Source: Methanotorris igneus Kol 5
Lineage (GTDB): Archaea; AGJL01; Methanococci; Methanococcales; Methanococcaceae
Direction: 5' to 3'
DNA length: 64,000 nt
Assembly: GCF_000214415.1 (NCBI RefSeq)
Contig: NC_015562.1
Location: 620,001-684,000, forward strand
This document shows, piece by piece, positions 37,640-47,464 of this stretch. The notes under the pieces were generated by a model. That model did no database searches and had not been told where the DNA came from. It worked only from the letters and a program-made list of their open reading frames with translations. Each line of letters starts with the position of its first letter. Positions within the stretch are counted from its first letter, which is position 1. Both the position numbers and the translations under genes were made by a program.

Positions 37640-38848
37640 ATGAAAGTTATTGAGGGCGGAGTTTGTGCACCGAAAGGATTTAAAGCAAATGGAGTAAAGG
37701 AAGGAAAGTATGGTGTTGCATTAATAGTTTCAGAAAAAGAGGCGGTTGCAAGTGGGGTCTTTACAACAAATAAAGTTGTTGCACATCCTGTAATCCTCTC
37801 AAAAGAAATCTTAAAGAACAATGACAAAATAAGAGCAATCGTGGCAAATAGTGGCAATGCAAACTGCTTTACAAAAAACGGTATGGAAGATGCAAAAGAG
37901 ATGATAAGAGAAACAGCAAAACTCCTCAATATTAAAGAGAATGAAATACTAATTGCTTCAACAGGAGTTATTGGAAGAAAAATGCCAATGGATATTATAA
38001 AGGAGAAGATAAATGAGGCATATAACTTATTAAAAAAAGAAAACAACTCATTAAATGCAGCAAAGGCAATAATGACAACAGATTCCTTCCCAAAAGAGAT
38101 TGCCGTTGAATTTGAGGTCAATGGAAAAAAAGTGAGAATTGGAGCAATAGGTAAAGGTGCTGGGATGATTGCACCAAACATGTTGCATGCAACAATGCTC
38201 TGCTTTATAACAACCGATATAGCAATTGATAGAGAAGATTTAACAAGAGCCCTCCAAAATGCTGTTGATGAAAGCTTTAATAATGCAGTTGTTGATGGGG
38301 ACACTTCAACAAACGACACTGTCTTTATCCTTGCAAATGGAGAAAGTGGAGTTTGCTATGAAGAATGCAAAGAGCAATTTGAAAATGCATTGAAGTTTGT
38401 TTGCACTGAGATTGCCAAAATGATTGTAAAGGATGGAGAGGGAGCAACAAAATTCATGGAGGTTGTTGTTAAAGGAGCAAAAACAAAAGAAGATGCTAAA
38501 AAGGCATCAATGGCAGTTGTTAAATCCCTCTTAGTTAAAACTGCATTATTTGGAGAGGATCCAAATTGGGGAAGGATTGTAGCAGCAGTTGGTTATAGTG
38601 GAGCAGAAATGGACATGAACAAAATTGATGTTATATTAAGCGATAACAAAAGAGAAGTTTATCTTGTAAAAAATGGGGAGCAGATAGCAGATGAAGGAAC
38701 AGAGGAGTTAAAACTTGCAGAAGAGATTATGAAAAATAAGGAGATAAAGATAATTGTAAATTTAAACATTGGAAATGAGGAAAATACTGCTTACGGTTGT
38801 GATTTAAGTTACGAATATGTTAAAATAAACTCAGAATACACTACTTAA
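37640..38848 (+). CDS. argJ: Glutamate N-acetyltransferase (ornithine acetyltransferase)
   Basis: About 402 residues. Recycles the acetyl group from N-acetylornithine to glutamate in arginine synthesis. The self-cleavage site 'GKGAGMIAPNMLHATMLCF' contains the Ala-Thr-Met-Leu motif at which the nucleophilic Thr is exposed; 'SGNANCFTKNGMEDA' and 'DGDTSTNDTVF' are also conserved. GGTGAT (37630-37635) selects ATG 37640 over upstream starts. Confidence 0.96.
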   Translation: MKVIEGGVCAPKGFKANGVKEGKYGVALIVSEKEAVASGVFTTNKVVAHPVILSKEILKNNDKIRAIVANSGNANCFTKNGMEDAKEMIRETAKLLNIKENEILIASTGVIGRKMPMDIIKEKINEAYNLLKKENNSLNAAKAIMTTDSFPKEIAVEFEVNGKKVRIGAIGKGAGMIAPNMLHATMLCFITTDIAIDREDLTRALQNAVDESFNNAVVDGDTSTNDTVFILANGESGVCYEECKEQFENALKFVCTEIAKMIVKDGEGATKFMEVVVKGAKTKEDAKKASMAVVKSLLVKTALFGEDPNWGRIVAAVGYSGAEMDMNKIDVILSDNKREVYLVKNGEQIADEGTEELKLAEEIMKNKEIKIIVNLNIGNEENTAYGCDLSYEYVKINSEYTT

Positions 38849-38894
38849 ACCTATTTATTTTTAATTTGCTTAATCCAACCGAATACTGTTCCAT

Positions 38895-39502
38895 TCAACT
38901 TTTTTTACTTTCAACAATTTTCTTGATTAGTTTTTCTCTTTTGCTTAATGGAGATTTTCCCGTCTTTACATCAAGAAAAACTATCTTTTTTAAATCTCCC
39001 TCATCTAGCCCATCAAACACAATAAAGTCAACTGGAGAACCAATAAATCTGGCATCTTTTGGGTTATATTTGAATTCTGGGAGAAATGGGGCAAAATGTT
39101 CAGTAACCTTTCCTATGATAACCGATTTGCTCTTCTCTATTGCATCTTTCCTTATCTTTTTCTCATATTTCCTCTTCCAATCTTCAAATAACATATCAGC
39201 CTTTTGTTTGGATAATTTTTCAAGTTCTTTATCCTTCCATTCCTCAAATAATTGTCTTGCTCTCTGCTCTATCTCTCCTTTAAGCCCTGAATATAGTTGT
39301 TTGCCTTACAGATGAATGAAGACCTCATTAAATTATATGAAGTAATTAACCTTTATTTGGAATTTTACAGTTAATTTATCGTCCTTTTAAAAAATTTGGT
39401 TGCATCTAAATCCGTGCAAAAAATTGGCAAACAACTATACTTCCACAATAAAAACATAAATGCAAATAAGAGCAATATGCATAAAATTGTTAAGTAATCC
39501 AT
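38895..39502 (-). pseudogene. Membrane-anchored Holliday-junction-resolvase-like nuclease, split by a MITE
   Basis: The C-terminal part (from ~39291 down) has a charged coiled region 'GEIEQRARQLFEEWKDKELE' and a PD-(D/E)XK-type core: 'GSPVDFIVFDG' and 'KKIVFLDVKTGK' (D...D-x-K). The N-terminal part (39502-39440) is a membrane helix 'LCILLLFAFMFLLW' with ribosome binding site GAGGT. The MITE 39294-39437 introduces stops. Removing it with one TA copy joins the parts in frame (W-K-Y-S-G-L-K) as an intact ~153-residue protein. A shorter product from ATG 39194 is possible but lacks the anchor. Confidence 0.75.
39294..39437 (-). repeat. Third-family MITE (TAGTTGTTTGCC ends), 144 bp
   Basis: Perfect terminal repeats TAGTTGTTTGCC / GGCAAACAACTA, flanked by TA at 39292-39293 and 39438-39439. 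Core shares GTAAAATT-CAAATAAAG with 32349-32492. Confidence 0.88.
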
Positions 39503-39532
39503 TTCCATTACCTCAATTAGCAAATAATAAAA

Positions 39533-39826
39533 TTAGCAAAATGTCCTATTTGTTGCTGGGATGCATAATGTTTTTTTGCAGTTTGGACACTGAATTGTGA
39601 CTTCTTTTAACTTGTAATTTTCTTTGAATGGTTTTTTGCAGTATGGACAAAGCCAGATTCTTCCATGGGTTTTTTTACATTCTCCAACTTCTCCAACTGT
39701 AGGATATTTTCTGTAGGTTACTTCACTATCTTCATCTTTGTATTTAAAAAACATCTCCACCATGTCCAAATATATCTCAACAGCAGATTTATTTACACAA
39801 TCTCCACCACAATATGGGCACTCCAT
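39533..39826 (-). CDS. Small zinc-ribbon protein of unknown function
   Basis: 97 residues with Cys pairs 'CPYCGGDC', 'CPYCKKPF' and 'CPNCKKTLC', enough for two zinc ribbons. The middle is acidic and hydrophilic. I do not recognise the family; RNA- or DNA-binding is possible. It begins after GGTGA and ends 30 bases before the split nuclease gene on the same strand, so the two probably formed an operon. Confidence 0.65.
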   Translation of the reverse strand: MECPYCGGDCVNKSAVEIYLDMVEMFFKYKDEDSEVTYRKYPTVGEVGECKKTHGRIWLCPYCKKPFKENYKLKEVTIQCPNCKKTLCIPATNRTFC

Positions 39827-39924
39827 TCTTTCACCAAAGATTCTACTCTTTTTTATTGTAATTTACATCGCAACTCCAAAAATATACTATGTATGTTTAA
39901 TTATATGTAATTTATGGTAATTAA

Positions 39925-40946
39925 GAGGTTGTCGAAAAATTATTTCATCAATGAATTTAAATATTACTCTCTAATACTAATAACTCTCATTAGTGTTAAA
40001 ATATTATGAACGATTGCTACTGCTAAAGTAGCTCTACATCTACTTTCAGGTAGTTTTTCATTTAGAGTTAATCTAAATTTAGTTTTTAGCCCTCCAAATA
40101 TCGCTTCTATTACCCCTCTAATTTTATACAGTTTCTTATCAAACAATTTTTTAACTTTCTTTCTGATTTTAGAAATACCGTAATCCCATTTAAACTCTTT
40201 TGTTTTAACTATTGGAATGAGGTCTATAGATAACAACTCTCTAAGTAAATCTTCATCATCGTAACCACCATCCAACAATATTATCGCACCTTTCACAAAA
40301 TCTAAAGATTTTATCATTTTTAGTAAGTTTTTACTGTCTGAACTATATCCATTATCCCATTTTACCATAACAATCGAAATTAATCCATAATCTTTATAAT
40401 AGCAAGCTAATACGTGCATTTTGTCAAAAACCCGATACTTTACCTTTTTTATTTCATTATTCACAACTCTGATTCTTTCACAATACACTCTTAATAAATG
40501 GACTCCAGTGGAATCAGCTATGTAAATTATAACCGATGATTTTAACGAATTAGCAATAATTAAGTGTAATCCAACGATTATTTTAGTTAAATCGCTTATT
40601 TTAATCCTCTGAAAAGCTTTTCCGTATGTGGAGCTATCTATATGCTTTTTATGTAAATAATCGGAAAGAGTTTCTAAATCTCTTAAACTAATTCTAAAAA
40701 TGTGTTTTATTATTAGAGTAGCTATATATTCATTGTAACTTATAGCTAAAGGCCTTCCTACTTTGCGTTTTTCTTTATATGGAAGTAAAATATTTATAAT
40801 AAATGAAACAAAATCATAAGTGTACTTAATATTGAATATCTTAAACCTCTTATCGTAGGCTTTCCAGTATCCTTTTCTTTTGGTTTTTCTGCCGCTCATA
40901 ATTATTATTACTATTATTTATAGTATTCGTATTTTTCGACAACCTC
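39925..40946 (-). mobile_element. IS5-like insertion sequence (1022 bp)
   Basis: Inverted ends GAGGTTGTCGAAAAAT, flanked by a 9-bp direct repeat GGTAATTAA (39916-39924 and 40947-40955). The ends are intact and the transposase is complete, so the element is recent. Confidence 0.92.
39964..40899 (-). CDS. IS5-like DDE transposase
   Basis: 311 residues with a basic N-terminus. DDE acids are in 'IADSTGVHL', 'ILLDGGYDDEDLL' and near 'RGVIEAIFGGLKTKFR'. Full length, no frameshift. The 9-bp target duplication fits the IS5/IS903 side of the family. Single copy in this window. Confidence 0.88.
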   Translation of the reverse strand: MSGRKTKRKGYWKAYDKRFKIFNIKYTYDFVSFIINILLPYKEKRKVGRPLAISYNEYIATLIIKHIFRISLRDLETLSDYLHKKHIDSSTYGKAFQRIKISDLTKIIVGLHLIIANSLKSSVIIYIADSTGVHLLRVYCERIRVVNNEIKKVKYRVFDKMHVLACYYKDYGLISIVMVKWDNGYSSDSKNLLKMIKSLDFVKGAIILLDGGYDDEDLLRELLSIDLIPIVKTKEFKWDYGISKIRKKVKKLFDKKLYKIRGVIEAIFGGLKTKFRLTLNEKLPESRCRATLAVAIVHNILTLMRVISIRE

Positions 40947-40955
40947 GGTAATTAA

Positions 40956-41422
40956 AAAACATTACAATAATTGGATTATAAACTACAGTTCCCATCAAAC
41001 TTTAAGAAATCCAAAAGGATGCATTTAGCAGTGCCTCTTAGTTTTTTAATATCGTTATTAATTTTTCTAATTATCTTTTCTTGCTCCTTACGAACGAAGT
41101 GAGTAAGTCGTAAAAATTCCGAAGGAATTTTGAGATTATAAAGGGGTTGTGGATTTTGGTATTAGAAAATTGGGAAAAAGTATTACTAATTTCAAATTAA
41201 AATTGAGATTTTTTATATATTAGTTATTTGGTTTTATTTTGTATGTTTTGGGTTTGGATTGGTTTTGGATTGTATAATATCTCTGCTAATTATTGAGATT
41301 TATTAGCATGGTTGTGCGTTGGATTTAAAAATAAACAGCACAACCTTATATAGGAGTTTAGGTATAAAATAAAGATGAAGTTAAGGGTTTGAATTGCTAG
41401 TCCATTAAAACAAGGATGGAAA
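40956..41422. other. Gene-free spacer
   Basis: No gene is recognised. It includes palindromic bits near 41080-41130 (CTTACGAACGAAGTGAGTAAG; AAAATTCCGAAGGAATTTT), similar in style to the loose element near 28944-29034. Confidence 0.4.
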
Positions 41423-42757
41423 CTAAAGTTCAATCCTCTCCCAAGGTAATTCTCCCTCAATTTTGCCCAAATATTTATCCAATAGACCAGCATTTTTTAT
41501 ATTTTTAATTAATCTTATGGGTTTTTCTGAATTCTCCAATATATTACCTAACTCTTCTCCTCCTCTACAAAGGATGCATTGGGCTATCATTGAATTGAAA
41601 TTTTCACTCTCAACACTCACACCAATTTTTTTGAGATTTTTCTCTATGTATTTTATCTTATTTTTGGCGGTTAAATCAAAACTCTCCTTTTCAAAAGGCG
41701 TTCTTGGTTTTGGGACCATTGGATTTATGCTAACCTCAACCTTTCTTATGTTTTCCTTTATTTTTTTAGTGAGGTTTATAATTTCCTCAACATCCTCATC
41801 TCTCTCGTCAACAATTCCAACCATAAAATATAACTTAATCTTATCTATGCCGTGTTCTTTTGCTAATGCTACAGCATTTAAGATGTCATCCTCATTAATA
41901 TCCTTTTTAATTACTTCCCTTAACCTCTCACTCCCTGCTTCTGGGGCAATTGTTAGTGTTTTTAAATTCAATAAACTCAATAACTCATCTGTTATCGTAT
42001 CTGCCCTTAATGAGGATGGGGATATTTGAACTCCTCTCTCATTTAAATATTGGCATAAATCAACGATATACTTATAATCCCCAACAGAAGGGGCTATTAA
42101 AGCAACTTTGTTGACTTTTGTGTATTCTAAACCTTTATCTGTCAAATAAATCAAATCATCAAGTTTTCTAAATCTTGGAGGATAGTAAATACTCCTTGCC
42201 ATGCAGAATCTGCATCTTCTTGGACAACCTCTTCCTATTTCCAACAAAAATGCCTTTCCATAAGCCCCACTCTCATGGGTTATTTGGTTTACTGGATAAT
42301 CATCTATCGTTAATTTTTTTGGGTAAATGCGTTTTATTTTGCCTTCTTTATCTGGGAAATAAACGCCCTCTTTTATCTCATCAAAATTTTTAGTTATTAG
42401 GTTATACATTACTTCCGTTCCTTCTATCTCCCCAATAACAAATGCATCAAAAAACCTACTTAATGGGAAGGGGTTGCTTATTGCACACGGCCCCCCACCA
42501 ATGAAAATAGCATTTGGGTTTTTTGGCTTGAGTTCTTTTATTATCTTTATGGCATTGAAGTAGTCATTTTCATATTGGAGTGTTATTATTATTGCATCGT
42601 AGTTCCTAATTTCATGATAATTTTCGATAAAAAACATCTTACAATCTATATCTCTGTATTTGTTTAAATGGTAGTGGAGAATATGCATAGCAAGACAAGT
42701 AATACCGCCCTTAAATTTATTTGGAAAAATTACCGCAACATTTTTTATATTTTTCAT
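41423..42757 (-). CDS. B12-binding-domain radical SAM protein
   Basis: 444 residues. An N-terminal cobalamin-binding-like domain ('IIKELKPKNPNAIFIGGGPCA') is followed by a radical SAM core with the cluster motif 'CPRRCRFC' (CX3CX2C, about residues 180-187), preceded by 'EIGRG'. 'APEAGSERLREVI' and 'KLYFMVGIVDERDEDVEEI' are typical of the B12-radical SAM group related to YgiQ/HpnR-like proteins. The substrate is unknown; methyl transfer or ring chemistry is possible. Stands alone between IS and MITE regions. Confidence 0.82.
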   Translation of the reverse strand: MKNIKNVAVIFPNKFKGGITCLAMHILHYHLNKYRDIDCKMFFIENYHEIRNYDAIIITLQYENDYFNAIKIIKELKPKNPNAIFIGGGPCAISNPFPLSRFFDAFVIGEIEGTEVMYNLITKNFDEIKEGVYFPDKEGKIKRIYPKKLTIDDYPVNQITHESGAYGKAFLLEIGRGCPRRCRFCMARSIYYPPRFRKLDDLIYLTDKGLEYTKVNKVALIAPSVGDYKYIVDLCQYLNERGVQISPSSLRADTITDELLSLLNLKTLTIAPEAGSERLREVIKKDINEDDILNAVALAKEHGIDKIKLYFMVGIVDERDEDVEEIINLTKKIKENIRKVEVSINPMVPKPRTPFEKESFDLTAKNKIKYIEKNLKKIGVSVESENFNSMIAQCILCRGGEELGNILENSEKPIRLIKNIKNAGLLDKYLGKIEGELPWERIEL

Positions 42758-43258
42758 GTTATCACTATTGAAATATTTTTTGTATAGTCGTCTGTGGATT
42801 TTCTACATTCATTCAACTATAACAAATTTTTAAAGTGTCTAATATTATTTGGTTAATTTTCAAAGTAATCTTTTTATAAAATTTAGTGTAAAATTCGTAA
42901 ACAACCTATTTATAGTTGGTTGTGCAAACGAAGTGATAAGATTAAAAATTAAGATTAAAAATTTTAACCAATTTCTCACAAATAAACATAAAGTACAAAT
43001 TTTTAAACAATTTATTTTGGATGTAGGTAATATTTTTGTATGATTATAGTCGTGTGCATTAAAAATTGAAATATACTTTTTGGCAAATTTTTTAAGATTA
43101 AGTGTATTATTTTAATTTTTTGGCAAAACCTAAAAGGTTTTGCCGTATATTTTAAGGAAGAATAAGGGTTATTTAAAAATTCATTAATGTTATGTATAGT
43201 TTAAAAATCCACTGCAACCTTCGGTTGCAGGGAAGTTGAATAATCGTAGATTATTTAA

Positions 43259-44395
43259 TAGGACTTTCGCAAATACATTTAAATACTTAGATTAACAATA
43301 AACCAGCTTCTTTACATAAAGAGATTATAGCATTCCCAACGGCTATTCGGTTTAGTTCTCTTCTAAACTCATACCAAGTAATCTTTTTATCAATTCTAAT
43401 CCTCTCTAAAATAAAGAAAGCCCTCATGGCTAACGAGATATGCCCCAATATTGGAAGTCTCTTTCTAACGAAGAAATTTCCGATATTGCAGCACTGTTTA
43501 ACCCCTCTGTGGAATTCTTCGATTCTCCAAGAGGCGTTTCTGACCTCTTGGAATTCTTCGAAATCCATAAATAGGTTATTCGTTATATAATATACTGCCT
43601 TTCCGTTTTTGGAAAGGCAGAAGAGTTTGACATAGCCCACTTTCCTTAGATAAACGATTAAGCCGCTCTTAGGAATTTCTCCAAGTTCTTTAATCGAAAT
43701 CCACTCTCCGTTTTTGGAGAGTTTTATCTTCCTATTTCTTTTAATCCTGCAGAGGTAAAATAAACCAAACTTATCGATGAGTTTTAAGTTTTCTTTGCTT
43801 GAATACCAACTATCAAAGCAGATATATCGAATATTTAGGCCTTTCTCCACCAAAGATGATATTATTTCTCTGCATAAATCGTTCTTTGTCTTTCCATCTC
43901 TTTGTTTATCATAGACTCTAAAATCGATTGGAATGATGTTCTTTCCATTTGTAACAATGCAATCAACGATATGTATGCCTTTAACTACTCGTTTGTGTAG
44001 GTTACTCCAACAATAATAGGTAAACTCTGTTGATTTGGAGTAAATTTTGTCTATAACAAAGTCGTCTATAACGATAATGTTATAGTCGGAAGTGATAAAA
44101 TCTTTAACGTAGCTAAATAGTCTCTCTTGAGGAGAAATTCCTTCATCCCAAAGAATTCGATTTATAGTATCGTGGGATATGTTTATTCCGAAAATACGCA
44201 ATGTTTTTGATAGCTCTACACACGAATTAACCTCTGAAAGTAATATAAAAAGCATGTAAACGATAGACCCCATCTTTTTTAGCATATTATCCCAAAACAA
44301 TTTTTGTTATTCGAAATAATGATATTAAGATTGCAATAGATATATTTAATTTAGTGATTATAATTAAATATTCAAATATACTTGCGAAAGTTCTA
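43259..44395 (-). mobile_element. IS4/IS701-like insertion sequence, copy 2 (1137 bp)
   Basis: Same ends as copy 1, flanked by 6-bp direct repeat ATTTAA (43253-43258 and 44396-44401). Nucleotide identity to copy 1 is very high, with scattered changes. Confidence 0.92.
43287..44300 (-). CDS. IS4/IS701-like DDE transposase, copy 2
   Basis: 337 residues, intact, with the same catalytic segments as copy 1 ('VIDDFVIDK', 'CFDSWYSS', 'WRIEEFHRGVKQ'). The few differences include 'LPILGH' for 'LPVLGH' near the C-terminus. Two intact, near-identical copies 38 kb apart indicate recent transposition. Confidence 0.9.
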   Translation of the reverse strand: MFWDNMLKKMGSIVYMLFILLSEVNSCVELSKTLRIFGINISHDTINRILWDEGISPQERLFSYVKDFITSDYNIIVIDDFVIDKIYSKSTEFTYYCWSNLHKRVVKGIHIVDCIVTNGKNIIPIDFRVYDKQRDGKTKNDLCREIISSLVEKGLNIRYICFDSWYSSKENLKLIDKFGLFYLCRIKRNRKIKLSKNGEWISIKELGEIPKSGLIVYLRKVGYVKLFCLSKNGKAVYYITNNLFMDFEEFQEVRNASWRIEEFHRGVKQCCNIGNFFVRKRLPILGHISLAMRAFFILERIRIDKKITWYEFRRELNRIAVGNAIISLCKEAGLLLI

Positions 44396-44477
44396 ATTTA
44401 ACTATTTTGCACACGACTATAGTGTGCACAAAAAAATTTCACAAACAACTATACTTAAAATATTTAAGGTTTTGATT

Positions 44478-45992
44478 ATGAAAGCTCTAATAATTGACTG
44501 CTTAGCAACGGTTGATGGAAAAAAATTGCTAACAAGAGATGTTATTGGTGCAGGGCCGAGAACGGTTAAGGGAATTTTAAAAAGTGAGGGTATAGATGCA
44601 AAAATCGTTCCATTGGAATATTTTAAAGTAGATGATGTGAAAGATTATGACTTATTCTTTATTAGCGGCATGACAGTTGATTTTAAGAGTGTCAAAAATT
44701 TAGTTGATAAAATAAATGAAAATAGGGATGAGAACCAAAAAATCATCATTGGAGGACCAATAGCAAACGATCTCTATCTTTTGGAGAAAATTGAGGGGGA
44801 TATCTCTATTGTTGGGGAAGGGGAGATTACCATAAGGGAACTAATAAAAAAGGACTTCAATGCTGAGAACGTTGAAGGGACAACATACTATGATTATGAT
44901 AAAGAAGAATTAAAAATAAATCCTTTGAGAGAAATCGTTAAAAATATGAAACTTATAACCCCTTCAACTGAAATAGAGGATTATCCAAACTATTTTTCAG
45001 CAAGGGTTTATGTTGAGGTTGTGAGAGGGTGTAGTAATTTTAAAAGAGCCCTATTGTTGTGTGATAATAAAATATGCAATTTATGTGAGAATGGAACCAT
45101 AAGATGCCCATTAAACATAAATCCAGGTTGTGGTTTTTGCTCTGTTCCATCAACTTTTGGTTATGCAAGAAGTAGGGATTTGGAGGATATTTTGTCTGAG
45201 ATTGAGGATTTGTTTAAGAGAGGAGTTAAAAGGGTTGTTTTAAGTGCTCCAGATTTTTTAGATTATCAAAGAGAAGATGACATTTTAATCAACCCAAAAG
45301 AACCACATCCAAATTATGAAGCAATAGAGGAGTTATTATCTAACATTTACGATTTAAAAATCAAATATAATGCTAATGTAAGTATAGAGAATGTTAAAGC
45401 AAATTTGTTTGATGAGAAAGTAGCAAAAATTATCTCTAAGTATCTTCCAAATACACCAATATATATTGGATGTGAGACAGGCGATGAAATGCATTCAAAG
45501 TTATTAGGCAGGCCATCGCTTCCAGAAGATGTTTTAAAGGCTGTTAAAATAGCAAAAAAATACAACTTAAGGCCCCAAGTTTATTTCATATATGGATTAC
45601 CTGGACAAAATCTGGAAAGTGCAATAAATACAATAAACTTTATGGAAAAGATAAAAAATTACATCGACAAAATTACCGTATATAAATTTAAACCACTCCC
45701 AATGAGTGCATTTGAGAACTCTAAACCAACAATGGACAAATCATCAATAATGATAAAGGAAAAAGCAAGAGAGATAAACAAATACATTAAAAAGAGATAT
45801 TTAGGCAAAAAAGTAGAAGTTATAATATCAGAGAGGCATTTTAAAAATAAGAAAGACGCTGTTGGATATATGGTTAGTGGGGGCCCAATGGTTGTTGTAA
45901 AAAACGGAGCAGAGTACATAGGAAAAACAGTAAAAGTTAAAATCATAAAAACTTATGAAAAATTTGTTGAGGGAATTATATTGAAAGATTAG
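44478..45992 (+). CDS. Large radical SAM protein with B12-like N-terminus and TRAM-like C-terminus
   Basis: About 504 residues. The N-terminal ~150 residues resemble a cobalamin-binding Rossmann domain ('DVKDYDLFFISGMTVDF', 'QKIIIGGPIAND'). The radical SAM region has an unusually Cys-rich entry: 'VVRGCSNFKRALLLC', 'CNLCENGTIRC' and 'NPGCGFCSVPSTFGYARS', about eight Cys, suggesting an additional metal or cluster site. The last ~60 residues look like a TRAM RNA-binding domain, which would fit tRNA methylthio- or methyltransfer. Function not known to me. ATG 44478 follows AAGGT; an earlier start at 44424 would lie within repeat-derived sequence. Confidence 0.78.
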   Translation: MKALIIDCLATVDGKKLLTRDVIGAGPRTVKGILKSEGIDAKIVPLEYFKVDDVKDYDLFFISGMTVDFKSVKNLVDKINENRDENQKIIIGGPIANDLYLLEKIEGDISIVGEGEITIRELIKKDFNAENVEGTTYYDYDKEELKINPLREIVKNMKLITPSTEIEDYPNYFSARVYVEVVRGCSNFKRALLLCDNKICNLCENGTIRCPLNINPGCGFCSVPSTFGYARSRDLEDILSEIEDLFKRGVKRVVLSAPDFLDYQREDDILINPKEPHPNYEAIEELLSNIYDLKIKYNANVSIENVKANLFDEKVAKIISKYLPNTPIYIGCETGDEMHSKLLGRPSLPEDVLKAVKIAKKYNLRPQVYFIYGLPGQNLESAINTINFMEKIKNYIDKITVYKFKPLPMSAFENSKPTMDKSSIMIKEKAREINKYIKKRYLGKKVEVIISERHFKNKKDAVGYMVSGGPMVVVKNGAEYIGKTVKVKIIKTYEKFVEGIILKD

Positions 45993-46057
45993 AGCAATAT
46001 TTCTCAATAATTCTCTTAATAAATAAAGAATAAATAAAGAAAAATTTAAAGATTAAT

Positions 46058-47101
46058 TTAAAGGTATTTCTTAACAAATAATTCTGCATTTAGAACACTT
46101 GCTCCAGCAGCTCCCCTTATAGTGTTGTGCTCTAATGCAGTGTATTTAACAGTGAAGATTGGGTCTTTTCTTATTCTACCAACAACAATGGACATTCCAT
46201 TTCCTTCATTTCTGTCTAATCTTGGTTGAGGTCTGTCTGGCTCTTCTTTAACAACAATTGGTTTTGCGTAGGTTGGTAAATCTAAGTCCTTTAATGGGTC
46301 GAATTTATCCATTACCTCTTTTATGTCTTCTGGCTCAGCAGGCTCTTTTGTCTTTACAAATATGCTCTCAACGTGCCCATCAATTACACAAATTCTGTTG
46401 CATGATGCCCCCACTTTAAAATCAGCGAATTTAACTTCACTCCCATCAAACTCCCCCAATATTTTTAAACTTTCAGTTTGCATCTTCTCTTCTTCATTCT
46501 TGATGTATGGAATTACGTTGTCAATTATAGCCATTGATGGAACTCCATCGTAACCTGCCCCACTTACTGCTTGGAGTGTTGTTACATTAACTGCCTCAAT
46601 GCCGAATTTATCCAATATTGGTTTTAATGTTATAACCAAACAAATTGTTGAACAGTTTGGATTTGTTACAATTGCTCCATCCCATTTTCTGTTTTCTCTT
46701 TGAATTTCTATTAATTTAAAGTGCTCCTCGTTAACCTCTGGAACTATTAATGGAACATCTTTCTCCATTCTCATTGCTGATGCGTTTGAAAATACCAATT
46801 TTCCTTCTTTTGCAAATGCTGGTTCAATTTCCCTTGCCAAATCTGCTGGCAATGCTGAAAATACAATATCAACATCCTTAAATGCCTCATGTCTTGGATC
46901 TGTTGGAACAACGACCATCTCTCCTATTTCTTCTGGAATTGGCTCTGCTTGATACCAGTATGCCGCATCCTTATACTTTTTCCCTGCACTTCTTGGGGAC
47001 GCTGCTAAAACTTCCAATTCAAACATTGGGTGATCTGCAAGCATTTGGATGAATCTTTGCCCAACCATTCCTGTAGCTCCTAAAACCCCTACCTTAATCA
47101 T
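46058..47101 (-). CDS. asd: Aspartate-semialdehyde dehydrogenase
   Basis: About 347 residues, archaeal/fungal type. Reduces aspartyl phosphate for threonine, methionine, lysine and, in methanococci, aromatic synthesis. NADP site '[14 protein letters not shown]' at the N-terminus, catalytic Cys in '[11 protein letters not shown]', and substrate residues in '[16 protein letters not shown]'. GGTGA lies 5 bases before ATG 47101, favoured over GTG 47110. The product feeds the ADH synthase at 36710. Confidence 0.95.
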   Translation of the reverse strand: MIKVGVLGATGMVGQRFIQMLADHPMFELEVLAASPRSAGKKYKDAAYWYQAEPIPEEIGEMVVVPTDPRHEAFKDVDIVFSALPADLAREIEPAFAKEGKLVFSNASAMRMEKDVPLIVPEVNEEHFKLIEIQRENRKWDGAIVTNPNCSTICLVITLKPILDKFGIEAVNVTTLQAVSGAGYDGVPSMAIIDNVIPYIKNEEEKMQTESLKILGEFDGSEVKFADFKVGASCNRICVIDGHVESIFVKTKEPAEPEDIKEVMDKFDPLKDLDLPTYAKPIVVKEEPDRPQPRLDRNEGNGMSIVVGRIRKDPIFTVKYTALEHNTIRGAAGASVLNAELFVKKYL

Positions 47102-47110
47102 AACTTTCAC

Positions 47111-47464
47111 CTTTTTGTTTTAACTTAATTGGTTCATTTTGGACATTATAATTTTTAAGATTTTCGAATTAAAATAACCATTGCAGAATTCATATTAGTT
47201 ATTTAACCATAATGAACTTTTTTAAAGAATAACAAATTAAGCGTATTAAGCGTAAAATTTCAAATAAAGATCAATCTTTCCTTTTAACTTCATTGAAAGT
47301 TATCTGTTATTTATAACGCATAACAACATTAATAATTATCAAATCAAAATTAAAATTTAGAAAAAATTTAAGACGTTTATTTGTTAATTCCAAAATAATA
47401 ACTTCATAGATTTGTTCTTAAATTATAAAAATTAGCCTCCTAAAAAAATTTTTAGATAATAGGT
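47111..47464. other. Spacer with a decayed third-family MITE
   Basis: AT-rich. 47240-47330 contains GTAAAATTTCAAATAAAG and a right part ATTTATAACGCATAACAAC similar to 32349-32492; left end not recognisable. No gene is seen. Confidence 0.4.

Larger units (their letters stand above)
43047..44419 (+). repeat. MITE interrupted by the IS4/IS701-like element
   Basis: Left part 43047-43258 and right part 44402-44419 together make one TAGTCGTGTGCA/TAGTCGTGTGCA-ended MITE with TA on both sides. Contains GGCAAAACC/GGTTTTGCC mid-element and CTGCAACC/GGTTGCAG plus the left arm of an AGTTGAATAATC module, whose right arm was cut by the IS. Confidence 0.88.

Noticed and set aside
39294-39437. Treating the nuclease as a normal short gene starting at ATG 39194
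   Set aside because: The frame is open well upstream of that ATG with conserved-looking charged residues, and a membrane anchor with ribosome binding site lies exactly in frame beyond the MITE.
42785-43043. Small plus-strand coding frame (42849-43043) and a MITE at 42785
   Set aside because: The frame lacks a ribosome binding site and has the composition of AT-rich noise. The lone TAGTCGTCTGTGG end has only a weak inverse partner (CAACTATA near 42815).
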